Origin: Calendula officinalis
Lineage: Eukaryota > Streptophyta > Magnoliopsida > Asterales > Asteraceae
Length of the DNA: 64,000 nucleotides
Reading direction: 5' to 3'
NCBI GenBank assembly: GCA_963853835.1
Contig: OY970823.1
Coordinates: 12,170,001 to 12,234,000 of the forward strand
Below are positions 1 to 11,216 of the stretch, one piece after another (within the stretch, counting starts at the first letter, position 1; each line of letters opens with the position of its first letter). Under the pieces are notes generated by a model that made no database searches, was not told the DNA's origin, and saw nothing but the letters and a program-made list of their open reading frames with translations. Both the position numbers and the translations under genes were made by a program.

Positions 1-1731
1 ATAGGCTCTCCACATCCTTTTAAGGCTATAACTAACTTTCACAAAGTCCATAGAAGTACCAATGAAATATCCATATAACATCAGAGAGAAAGTGGTTTTA
101 CTGCGCTTTAGATCATCACTAATCATAAAAACTCTTTTCCCTCCATTACCTAATTTTACAGGTGGGCTGTAGTCCATTTTTAACTCAGCATTTTCACTAT
201 TCTTCTTAAACATATCCACAAAAGAAGAACCTTTGCTTTTATTTTTTTCCCACACATTAGCAGGTTTGGGAACAGCCACCCTATCATTAACACTTTTTCC
301 AACAGACGAATTAACAACATTATTGACAGTAACATGCCCTGTTCTATCCTCCATTTCAATATCAGTGTGGTCGTCACTATCATTGCCAGAAATACTATAA
401 CCAGAGTTAAGAGCATCAATAACTGCATTACCTATTACAACAGTATTATTTCCTGGGGATTTTAATAAGTTATCACCCTTCTCCAAACTTAACCCAGGAT
501 CACCTGTTATAGGGTAATGATCTGTATTAGTCTCAATCTGGTAAGCAACTGGACTTACATCAGCATTACAGGTTGTCATGACTGTGCAACCTATTACATC
601 ATGGCTAGAAGCTGAAAAATGATGGTTCAACCCCTCCACATCACTTCCAGTCTTAGCATGAGTAGGGTTACAAACTGCACTACCTAACTTATCTTTCTCC
701 TCCATATAAACATCTTCTGTTTCTGAATCATCAGAGTTCTCTTCTTCTAAAACAGCAGTCTTAGAACTCTTGAATTTCTGCTCCACCATCTTTCTCTTCT
801 TATCAACAGAGATATCCATCCCCACAATACTAGCTTGCTCAACAGATTCAAGGACCTGAGCCCTAACCTGTTTTCGAATTTGAGCAGGGGAGAAATGATG
901 ACAATTAGGAGTAGAGACATTTATAGAACTCTGTGAAGGTGTAACAGCTCCAGCTTCACTCTCTTTACTAGCCACTGGATTATAAGAGGAAACAATCTTC
1001 TTAAAACTTCTACTCTTGGAAGATAAACAAGTAACAATTTGAGAAGCTTCACTCTCTTCAATTAAACCCAAGCCAACCATCTTATCAAACAGCTTCTTCT
1101 TGATTGCTTTCTTAATAATATGAATTCTTCTAACAGTTTCTGGATCATCATAGACTATGTTCATATCCTCACCAACTTTACTAAGAATATGACGAACTGA
1201 AGAAACAATTTTCCCCATTTCAGCATTCATATTATAACTAGGTTGAAGCTTACTCTCCACTTCAACAACAGGCACACCATTCTGCAGACCCACAACTGCA
1301 CAGTTCACTCCCACTTGAGTCCCCTCAGATCTCTTCAAAATGTGAGTGACAATGGGAACACCAGAATCCAATCCAATAGTTCTATCACTACAATTTGCTT
1401 TGGAAGCAGCAATTGGCACAGGATTATCACTTCCCATGCCTTTTCGACCAGCTTGCACCATTTCCGAACCTTCATTCAAGCTTGGCATACGAAGAACATT
1501 TCGTCGAACACCAGTGACTGTCGATTTCACAGGTTGCGAGCCCTGCACCACCGACCCCTTCATACCAACACTCCTTCCTTCTTTCCAACCCGAATCATGC
1601 CCTCCTTCTACCTCTAATCGGCCAGAAACCTTCAAATCAGTAGGGGCCATTTCTGACAGCAAACCTGTCAGTGAGCTGGATTCTCGATTCATCACCACCG
1701 GCCTAACCGGTGGATGATCAGGCTCGGTCAT
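1..1731 (-). CDS. LINE ORF1 protein, N-terminal 577 codons (partial, DUF4283-type)
   Basis: Reading from an ATG at 1731 towards base 1 gives 577 codons without a stop, so the frame is open across the window edge. ORF1 proteins of this class bind the element's RNA and form the RNP needed for target-primed reverse transcription. The final ~35 codons are the start of a DUF4283 domain (FSLMLYGYFIGTSMDFVK), matching the homologous stretch of the right-hand LINE; the zinc knuckle expected ~200 residues later lies outside the window. About 530 residues precede the domain. They are low in recognisable motifs, rich in S, E, K and D, and contain one basic cluster (KKRK, near 790-805) that could be a nuclear localisation signal. 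The ATG is chosen because it is the first in frame and follows a leader with no coding look. The intact frame suggests a young copy. Domain assignment is by homology seen by eye. Confidence 0.82.
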   Translation of the reverse strand, partial: MTEPDHPPVRPVVMNRESSSLTGLLSEMAPTDLKVSGRLEVEGGHDSGWKEGRSVGMKGSVVQGSQPVKSTVTGVRRNVLRMPSLNEGSEMVQAGRKGMGSDNPVPIAASKANCSDRTIGLDSGVPIVTHILKRSEGTQVGVNCAVVGLQNGVPVVEVESKLQPSYNMNAEMGKIVSSVRHILSKVGEDMNIVYDDPETVRRIHIIKKAIKKKLFDKMVGLGLIEESEASQIVTCLSSKSRSFKKIVSSYNPVASKESEAGAVTPSQSSINVSTPNCHHFSPAQIRKQVRAQVLESVEQASIVGMDISVDKKRKMVEQKFKSSKTAVLEEENSDDSETEDVYMEEKDKLGSAVCNPTHAKTGSDVEGLNHHFSASSHDVIGCTVMTTCNADVSPVAYQIETNTDHYPITGDPGLSLEKGDNLLKSPGNNTVVIGNAVIDALNSGYSISGNDSDDHTDIEMEDRTGHVTVNNVVNSSVGKSVNDRVAVPKPANVWEKNKSKGSSFVDMFKKNSENAELKMDYSPPVKLGNGGKRVFMISDDLKRSKTTFSLMLYGYFIGTSMDFVKVSYSLKRMWRAY

Positions 1732-1877
1732 TGCCTTAAGCCTTCAAAATCGAGCTTCCCTACCAAATAACACTAAATTCCAACGAGCAGATTCGCCGGA
1801 ATCACAAAACCGCCGGTAACACACACTAAATCGCACCTTTAACTGTGTGAAACGAGAGAAAAAGTCAAACGGTCAAC
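1732..1877 (-). promoter_or_regulatory. LINE 5' untranslated leader (probable internal promoter region)
   Basis: About 146 bases lie between the ORF1 ATG and the edge of the satellite. The stretch is richer in G+C than the ORF downstream and unrelated to the satellite. In L1-type LINEs the 5' leader carries the internal promoter. No TATA box or other defined element was recognised. The outer boundary is set where satellite similarity fades in (1878-1898) and may be off by some bases. Confidence 0.5.
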
Positions 1878-2047
1878 ATGGTTATATGGGTAATCCCTGG
1901 TAATAGGTTATGGACACCTATTACTTGTAAAATGGATATTTATAGACTATTGGTCATGGCTAGTAGTTATAATGGTTCAAGCGCCATCGGTACGAGTTAT
2001 GGACATCTAGTAGTCATAATGGTTCAACGGCCATGGTTATGGGTTAT

Positions 2048-4561
2048 GGACACCTATTACTTGTAAAATGGATATCTATATGCTATTAGTCATGGCTAGA
2101 AGTTATACTAGTTCAAGCTCCATCGGTACGAGTTATGGACACTTAGTGGTTATAATGGTTCAAGGGTCATGGTTATGGGTCTTAATGGTTCAAGGCCCAT
2201 CGGTATGAGTTATGGACATCTAATGGTAATAATGGTTTCAAGGGTCATGGTTATAGGTTATGGACACCTATTACTCGTAAAATGGATATCTATAGGCTAA
2301 TGGTCATGGCTAGTAGTTATAATGGTTCAAGGGCAATGGTTATGGGATATGGACACCTATTACTTGTAAAATGGATATCTATAGGCTATTGGTCATGGGT
2401 ATTAGTTTTACTGGTTCAAGCTCCATCGGTACAAGTTATGGACATCTAGTGGTTATAATGGTTCAAGGGCCATGTTTATGGGTCAATGGTTCAAGGCCCA
2501 TCAGTATGAGTTATGGACATCTAATGGTTATAATAGTTCAAGGGCCCTGGTTATAGGTTATGGACACCTATTACTCGTGAAATGGATATCTATAGGCTAT
2601 TGGTCATGGTTAGTAGTTGTAATGGTTCAAGGGCCATCGATACGAGTTATGGACATCAAGTGGTTATAATGGTTCAAGAGCAATGATTATGGGTTACGGA
2701 CACCTATTACTTGTAAAATTGATATCTATAGGCTATTGATCATGGCTAGTAGATATATTGGTTAAAGGGCCATCGGTATGAGATATGGACGTTTAGTGGT
2801 TATAATGGTTCAAGGGCCATGCATATGGGTTATTGACACCTATTACTTGTAAAATACGTATCTATAGGGTATTGGTCATGGCTACTAGTTATAAATGGTT
2901 CAAGGGCCACCGGTATGAGTAATGGACATCTAGTGGTAATAATGGTTCAAGGGCCTTGGTAATAGGTTATGGACACCTACTACTTGTAAAATGGATATCT
3001 ATAGACTATTGGTCATGGCTAGTAGTTATAATGGTTCAAGCGCCATCGGTACGAGTTATGGACATCTAGTGGTCATAATGGTTCAAGGGCCATGGTTATG
3101 GGTTATGGACACCTATTACTTGTAAAATGGATATCTATATGCCATTAGTCATGGCCAGAAGTTATACTAGTTCAAGCTCCATCGGTACGAGTTATGGACA
3201 TCTAGTGGTTATAATAGTTCAAGGGCCATGGTTATGGGTTATAATGGTTCTAGGCCCATCGGTATGAGTTATGGACATCTAATGGTAATAATGGTTCAAG
3301 GGCCATGGTTATAGGTTATGGACACCTATTAATCGTAACATGGATATCTATAGGCTATTGGTCATGGCTACTAGTTATAAATGGTTCAAGGGCCATCGGT
3401 ACGGGTTATGGATATCTAGTGGTTATAATGGCTCAAGGGCAATGGTTATGGAGTACGGACACCTATTACGTGTAAAATGGATATCTATAGGCTATTGGTC
3501 GTGGCTAGTAGTTATACTGGTTCAAGATCCATCGGTACGAGTTATGGACATCTAGTGGCTATAATGGTTCAAGGGCCATGGTTATGGGTCATAATGGTTC
3601 AAGGCCCATCGGTATGAGTTGTGGACATCTAATGGTAATAATGGTTCAAGGGCCATGGTTATAGGTTATGTCCACCTATTACTCGTAAAATGGATATCTA
3701 TAGGCTATTGGTCATGGCTAGTAGTTATAATGGTTCAAGGGCCATCGGTAGGAGTTATGGACATCTAGTGGTTATAATGGTTCAAGGGCAATGGTTATGG
3801 GATATGGACACCTATTACTTGTAAAATGGACATCTATAGGCTATTGGTCATGGCTAGTAGTTATACTGGTTCAAGTTCCATAGGTACGAGTCATGGACAT
3901 ATAGTGGTTATAATGGTTCACGGGACATGGTTATGGGTTAATGGTTCAAGGCCCATCAGTATGAGTTATGGACATCTAATGGTTATAATAGTTCAAGGAC
4001 CATGGTTATAGGTTATGGACACCTATTACTCGTGAAATGGATATCTATAGGCTATTGGACATGGTTAGTAGTTGTAATGGTTCAAGGGTCATCGATACAA
4101 GTTATGGACATCAAGTGGTTATAATGGTTCAAGGGCAATGATTATGGGTTATGGACACCTATTACTTGTAAAATTGATATCTATAGGGTATTGGTTATGG
4201 CTAGTAGATATAATGGTTAAAGGGCCATCGGTATGAGATATGGACGTTTAGTGCTTATAATGGTTGAAGGGCCATGCGTATGGGTTATTGACACCTATTA
4301 CTTGTAAAATACGTATCTATAGGCTATAGGTCATGGCTACTAGTTATAAATGGTTCAAGGGCCATCGGTATGAGTAATGGACATCTCGTGGTAATAATGG
4401 TTCAAGGGCCCTGGTAATAGGTTATGGACACCTATTACTTGTAAAATGGATATTTATAGACTATTGGTCATGGCTAGTAGTTATAATGGTTCAAGCGCCA
4501 TCGGTACGAGTTATGGACATCTAGTAGTCATAATGGTTCAACGGCCATGGTTATGGGTTAT
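2048..4561. repeat. Satellite HOR unit 1 (2,514 bp, complete)
   Basis: This is a full 16-module higher-order unit: half 1 (seven modules, 2048-3106, 1,059 bp) and half 2 (nine modules, 3107-4561, 1,455 bp). It serves as the reference for the names half 1 and half 2 in this annotation. Confidence 0.9.
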
Positions 4562-6862
4562 GGACACCTATTACTTGTAAAATGGATATCTATATGCTAT
4601 TAGTCATGGCTAGAAGTTATACTAGTTCAAGCTCCATCGGTACGAGTTATGGACACTTAGTGGTTATAATGGTTCAAGGGTCATGGTTATGGGACTTAAT
4701 GGTTCAAGGCCCATCGGTATGAGTTATGGACATCTAATGGTAATAATGGTTTCAAGGGTCATGGTTATAGGTTATGGACACCTATTACTCGTAAAATGGA
4801 TATCTATAGGCTAATGGTCATGGCTAGTAGTTATAATGGTTCAAGGGCAATGGTTATGGGATATGGACACCTATTACTTGTAAAATGGATATCTATAGGC
4901 TATTGGTCATGGCTATTAGTTTTACTGGTTCAAGCTCCATCGGTACAAGTTATGGACATCTAGTGGTTATAATGGTTCAAGGGCCATGTTTATGGGTCAA
5001 TGGTTCAAGGCCCATCAGTATGAGTTATGGACATCTAATGGTTATAATAGTTCAAGGGCCATGGTTATAGGTTATGGACACCTATTACTCGTGAAATGGA
5101 TATCTATAGGCTATTGGTCATGGTTAGTAGTTGTAATGGTTCAAGGGCCATCGATACGAGTTATGGACATCAAGTGGTTATAATGGTTCAAGAGCAATGA
5201 TTATGGGTTACGGACACCTATTACTTGTAAAATTGATATCTATAGGCTATTGGTCATGGCTAGTAGATATAATGGTTAAAGGGCCATCGGTATGAGATAT
5301 GGACGTTTAGTGGTTATAATGGTTCAAGGGCCATGCATATGGGTTATTGACACCTATTACTTGTAAAATACGTATCTATAGGCTATTGGTCATGGCTACT
5401 AGTTATAAATGGTTCAAGGGCCACCGGTATGAGTAATGGACATCTAGTGGTAATAATGGTTCAAGGGCCTTGGTAATAGGTTAGGGCCACCTACTACTTG
5501 TAAAATGGATATCTATAGACTATTGGTCATGGCTAGTAGTTATAATGGTTCAAGCGCCATCGGTACGAGTTATGGACATCTAGTGGTCATAATGGTTCAA
5601 GGGCCATGGTTATGGGTTATGGACACCTATTACTTGTAAAATGGATATCTATATGCCATTAGTCATGGCCAGAAGTTATACTAGTTCAAGCTCCATCGGT
5701 ACGAGTTATGGACATCTAGTGGTTATAATAGTTCAAGGGCCATGGTTATGGGTCATAATGGTTCTAGGCCCATCGGTATGAGTTATGGACATCTAATGGT
5801 AATAATGGTTCAAGGGCCATGGTTATAGGTTATGGACACCTATTACTCGTAACATGGATATCTATAGGCTATTGGTCATGGCTACTAGTTATAAATGGTT
5901 CAAGGGCCATCGGTACGGGTTATGGATATCTAGTGGTTATAATGGCTCAAGGGCAATGGTTATGGAGTACGGACACCTATTACGTGTAAAATGGATATCT
6001 ATAGGCTATTGGTCATGGCTAGTAGTTATAATGGTTCAAGGGCCATCGGTAGGAGTTATGGACATCTAGTGGTTATAATGGTTCAAGGGCAATGGTTATG
6101 GGATATGGACACCTATTACTTGTAAAATGGACATCTATAGGCTATTGGTCATGGCTAGTAGTTATACTGGTTCAAGTTCCATAGGTACGAGTCATGGACA
6201 TATAGTGGTTATAATGGTTCACGGGACATGGTTATGGGTTAATGGTTCAAGGCCCATCAGTATGAGTTATGGACATCTAATGGTTATAATAGTTCAAGGA
6301 CCATGGTTATAGGTTATGGACACCTATTACTCGTGAAATGGATATCTATAGGCTATTGGACATGGTTAGTAGTTGTAATGGTTCAAGGGTCATCGATACA
6401 AGTTATGGACATCAAGTGGTTATAATGGTTCAAGGGCAATGATTATGGGTTATGGACACCTATTACTTGTAAAATTGATATCTATAGGGTATTGGTTATG
6501 GCTAGTAGATATAATGGTTAAAGGGCCATCGGTATGAGATATGGACGTTTAGTGCTTATAATGGTTGAAGGGCCATGCGTATGGGTTATTGACACCTATT
6601 ACTTGTAAAATACGTATCTATAGGCTATAGGTCATGGCTACTAGTTATAAATGGTTCAAGGGCCATCGGTATGAGTAATGGACATCTCGTGGTAATAATG
6701 GTTCAAGGGCCCTGGTAATAGGTTATGGACACCTATTACTTGTAAAATGGATATTTATAGACTATTGGTCATGGCTAGTAGTTATAATGGTTCAAGCGCC
6801 ATCGGTACGAGTTATGGACATCTAGTAGTCATAATGGTTCAACGGCCATGGTTATGGGTTAT
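4562..6862. repeat. Satellite HOR unit 2 (2,301 bp, one module missing)
   Basis: The module order is the same as in unit 1, but half 2 lacks exactly one 213-bp module. The stretch present in unit 1 from about 3500 to 3720 (containing ATTCAAGATCC-type sequence and the variant TTATGTCCACC) has no counterpart after about 6010. The 213-bp difference equals one A+insert+B module, as expected from in-register unequal exchange. Confidence 0.88.
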
Positions 6863-9376
6863 GGACACCTATTACTTGTAAAATGGATATCTATATGCTA
6901 TTAGTCATGGCTAGAAGTTATACTAGTTCAAGCTCCATCGGTACGAGTTATGGACACTTAGTGGTTATAATGGTTCAAGGGTCATGGTTATGGGACTTAA
7001 TGGTTCAAGGCCCATCGGTATGAGTTATGGACATCTAATGGTAATAATGGTTTCAAGGGTCATGGTTATAGGTTATGGACACCTATTACTCGTAAAATGG
7101 ATATCTATAGGCTAATGGTCATGGCTAGTAGTTATAATGGTTCAAGGGCAATGGTTATGGGATATGGACACCTATTACTTGTAAAATGGATATCTATAGG
7201 CTATTGGTCATGGCTATTAGTTTTACTGGTTCAAGCTCCATCGGTACAAGTTATGGACATCTAGTGGTTATAATGGTTCAAGGGCCATGTTTATGGGTCA
7301 ATGGTTCAAGGCCCATCAGTATGAGTTATGGACATCTAATGGTTATAATAGTTCAAGGGCCATGGTTATAGGTTATGGACACCTATTACTCGTGAAATGG
7401 ATATCTATAGGCTATTGGTCATGGTTAGTAGTTGTAATGGTTCAAGGGCCATCGATACGAGTTATGGACATCAAGTGGTTATAATGGTTCAAGAGCAATG
7501 ATTATGGGTTACGGACACCTATTACTTGTAAAATTGATATCTATAGGCTATTGGTCATGGCTAGTAGATATAATGGTTAAAGGGCCACCGGTATGAGATA
7601 TGGACGTTTAGTGGTTATAATGGTTCAAGGGCCATGCATATGGGTTATTGACACCTATTACTTGTAAAATACGTATCTATAGGCTATTGGTCATGGCTAC
7701 TAGTTATAAATGGTTCAAGGGCCACCGGTATGAGTAATGGACATCTAGTGGTAATAATGGTTCAAGGGCCTTGGTAATAGGTTAGGGCCACCTACTACTT
7801 GTAAAATGGATATCTATAGACTATTGGTCATGGCTAGTAGTTATAATGGTTCAAGCGCCATCGGTACGAGTTATGGACATCTAGTGGTCATAATGGTTCA
7901 AGGGCCATGGTTATGGGTTATGGACACCTATTACTTGTAAAATGGATATCTATATGCCATTAGTCATGGCCAGAAGTTATACTAGTTCAAGCTCCATCGG
8001 TACGAGTTATGGACATCTAGTGGTTATAATAGTTCAAGGGCCATGGTTATGGGTCATAATGGTTCTAGGCCCATCGGTATGAGTTATGGACATCTAATGG
8101 TAATAATGGTTCAAGGGCCATGGTTATAGGTTATGGACACCTATTACTCGTAACATGGATATCTATAGGCTATTGGTCATGGCTACTAGTTATAAATGGT
8201 TCAAGGGCCATCGGTACGGGTTATGGATATCTAGTGGTTATAATGGCTCAAGGGCAATGGTTATGGAGTACGGACACCTATTACGTGTAAAATGGATATC
8301 TATAGGCTATTGGTCATGGCTAGTAGTTATACTGGTTCAAGATCCATCGGTACGAGTTATGGACATCTAGTGGCTATAATGGTTCAAGGGCCATGGTTAT
8401 GGGTCATAATGGTTCAAGGCCCATCGGTATGAGTTGTGGACATCTAATGGTAATAATGGTTCAAGGGCCATGGTTATAGGTTATGTCCACCTATTACTCG
8501 TAAAATGGATATCTATAGGCTATTGGTCATGGCTAGTAGTTATAATGGTTCAAGGGCCATCGGTAGGAGTTATGGACATCTAGTGGTTATAATGGTTCAA
8601 GGGCAATGGTTATGGGATATGGACACCTATTACTTGTAAAATGGACATCTATAGGCTATTGGTCATGGCTAGTAGTTATACTGGTTCAAGTTCCATAGGT
8701 ACGAGTCATGGACATCTAGTGGTTATAATGGTTCACGGGACATGGTTATGGGTTAATGGTTCAAGGCCCATCAGTATGAGTTATGGACATCTAATGGTTA
8801 TAATAGTTCAAGGACCATGGTTATAGGTTATGGACACCTATTACTCGTGAAATGGATATCTATAGGCTATTGGACATGGTTAGTAGTTGTAATGGTTCAA
8901 GGGTCATCGATACAAGTTATGGACATCAAGTGGTTATAATGGTTCAAGGGCATTGATTATGGGTTATGGACACCTATTACTTGTAAAATTGATATCTATA
9001 GGGTATTGGTTATGGCTAGTAGATATAATGGTTAAAGGGCCATCGGTATGAGATATGGACGTTTAGTGGTTATAATGGTTGAAGGGCCATGCGTATGGGT
9101 TATTGACACCTATTACTTGTAAAATACGTATCTATAGGCTATTGGTCATGGCTACTAGTTATAAATGGTTCAAGGGCCATCGGTATGAGTAATGGACATG
9201 TCGTGGTAATAATGGTTCAAGGGCCCTGGTAATAGGTTATGGACACCTATTACTTGTAAAATGGATATTTATAGACTATTGGTCATGGCTAGTAGTTATA
9301 ATGGTTCAAGCGCCATCGGTACGAGTTATGGACATCTAGTAGTCATAATGGTTCAACGGCCATGGTTATGGGTTAT
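6863..9376. repeat. Satellite HOR unit 3 (2,514 bp, complete)
   Basis: This is a complete unit with the 213-bp module restored (TTATGTCCACC near 8483). It starts and ends in the same phase as unit 1. Confidence 0.9.
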
Positions 9377-11216
9377 GGACACCTATTACTTGTAAAATGG
9401 ATATCTATATGCTATTAGTCATGGCTAGAAGTTATACTAGTTCAAGCTCCATCGGTACGAGTTATGGACACTTAGTGGTTATAATGGTTCAAGGGTCATG
9501 GTTATGGGTCTTAATGGTTCAAGGCCCATCGGTATGAGTTATGGACATCTAATGGTAATAATGGTTTCAAGGGTCATGGTTATAGGTTATGGACACCTAT
9601 TACTCGTAAAAAGGATATCTATAGGCTAATGGTCATGGCTAGTAGTTATAATGGTTCAAGGGCAATGGTTATGGGATATGGACACCTATTACTTGTAAAA
9701 TGGATATCTATAGGCTATTGGTCATGGCTATTAGTTTTACTGGTTCAAGCTCCAGCGGTACAAGTTATGGACATCTAGTGGTTATAATGGTTCAAGGGCC
9801 ATGTTTATGGGTCAATGGTTCAAGGCCCATCAGTATGAGTTATGGACATCTAATGGTTATAATAGTTCAAGGGCCATGGTTATAGGTTATGGACACCTAT
9901 TACTCGTGAAATGGATATCTATAGGCTATTGGTCATGGTTAGTAGTTGTAATGGTTCAAGGGCCATCGATACGAGTTATGGACATCAAGTGGTTATAATG
10001 GTTCATGAGCAATGATTATGGGTTACGAACACCTATTACTTGTAAAATTGATATCTATAGGCTATTGGTCATGGCTAGTAGATATAATGGTTAAAGGGCC
10101 ATCGGTATGAGATATGGACGTTTAGTGGTTATAATGGTTCAAGGGCCATGCATATGGGTTATTGACACCTATTACTTGTAAAATACGTATCTATAGGCTA
10201 TTGGTCATGGCTACTAGTTATAAATGGTTCAAGGGCCACCGGTATGAGTAATGGACATCTAGTGGTAATAATGGTTCAAGGGCCTTGGTAATAGGTTATG
10301 GACACCTACTACTTGTAAAATGGATATCTATAGACTATTGGTCATGGCTAGTAGTTATAATGGTTCAAGCGCCATCGGTACGAGTTATGGACATCTAGTG
10401 GTCATAATGGTTCAAGGGCCATGGTTATGGGTTATGGACACCTATTACTTGTAAAATGGATATCTATATGCCATTAGTCATGGCTAGAAGTTATACTAGT
10501 TCAAGCTCCATCCGTACGAGTTATGGACATCTAGTGGTTATAATAGTTCAAGGGCCATGGTTATGGGTCATAATGGTTCTAGGCCCATCGGTATGAGTTA
10601 TGGACATCTAATGGTAATAATGGTTCAAGGGCCATGGTTATAGGTTATGGACACCTATTACTCGTAACATGGATATCTATAGGCTATTGGTCATGGCTAC
10701 TAGTTATAAATGGTTCAAGGGCCATCGGTACGGGTTATGGATATCTAGTGGTTATAATGGCTCAAGGGCAATGGTTATGGAGTATGGACACCTATTACGT
10801 GTAAAATGGATATCTATAGGCTATTGGTCATGGCTAGTAGTTATACTGGTTCAAGATCCATCGGTACGAGTTATGGACATCTAGTGGCTATAATGGTTCA
10901 AGGGCCATGGTTATGGGTCATAATGGTTCAAGGCCCATCGGTATGAGTTATGGACATCTAATGGTAATAATGGTTCAAGGGCCATGGTTATAGGTTATGT
11001 CCACCTATTACTCGTAAAATGGATATCTATAGGCTATTGGTCATGGCTAGTAGTTATAATGGTTCAAGGGCCATCGGTAGGAGTTATGGACATCTAGTGG
11101 TTATAATGGTTCAAGGGCAATGGTTATGGGATATGGACACCTATTAATTGTAAAATGGACATCTATAGGCTATTGGTCATGGCTAGTAGTTATACTGGTT
11201 CAAGTTCCATAGGTAC
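9377..11216. repeat. Satellite HOR unit 4, left part, split by an LTR element
   Basis: The first 1,840 bases of a unit are cut at 11216 by the LTR retrotransposon. The rest is at 21577-22250 (674 bases). The two parts sum to 2,514, exactly one unit, once one copy of the 5-bp duplication is removed. Confidence 0.9.
11212..11216. repeat. Target-site duplication, left copy (GGTAC)
   Basis: The five bases GGTAC directly precede the left LTR and recur directly after the right LTR at 21572-21576. They belong to the satellite motif ATCGGTACGAG (here ATAGGTAC). Five-base duplications are typical of LTR retrotransposon integration. Confidence 0.93.

Larger units (their letters stand above)
1..1877 (-). 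mobile_element. LINE (L1-type), 5' portion, copy 1
   Basis: This is the 5' part of a non-LTR retrotransposon read on the minus strand: a 5' untranslated leader followed by a long ORF1 that leaves the window at base 1. It belongs to the same family as the LINE at 57512-64000. The last ~190 codons before the edge align by eye with that element's ORF1, sharing for example the string GTSMDFVKV and the context AxVWxKN. The endonuclease and reverse transcriptase of this copy, if present, lie outside the window to the left. Its 5' end meets the satellite near 1877 (uncertain by about 10 bases), so either the LINE inserted into or beside the array, or the array grew up to it. Confidence 0.85.
1878..11216. 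repeat. Satellite array, left segment (2,514/2,301-bp higher-order repeat)
   Basis: This is tandem satellite DNA without genes. The basic unit is 136 bp: module A of 89 bp (starting GGACACCTATTACTTG, for example 1912-2000) and module B of 47 bp (starting GGACATCTAGTGG, for example 2001-2047). The second half of A and the whole of B align with each other, which points to an ancestral core of about 45 bp. A 77-bp insert between A and B gives units of 211-214 bp (for example 2137-2213). Successive GGACACC starts from 2048 are spaced 214, 89, 211, 136, 136, 137, 136 (sum 1,059) and then 213, 137, 213, 136, 211, 136, 136, 137, 136 (sum 1,455). The whole period is 2,514 bp. Positions 1878-2047 are a partial leading unit. 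Confidence 0.93.

Noticed and set aside
1243..1717. Plus-strand frames of 123-124 codons opposite the LINE ORF1
   Set aside because: They are antisense shadows of the 577-codon minus-strand ORF1, which is supported by homology to the second LINE.
2371..2556. 61-codon open frame beginning MDIYRLLVM, repeated dozens of times along the satellite
   Set aside because: It recurs because the repeat recurs. Overlapping frames in other phases are equally open, it starts and stops inside modules, has no leader or family, and changes only with HOR variants.
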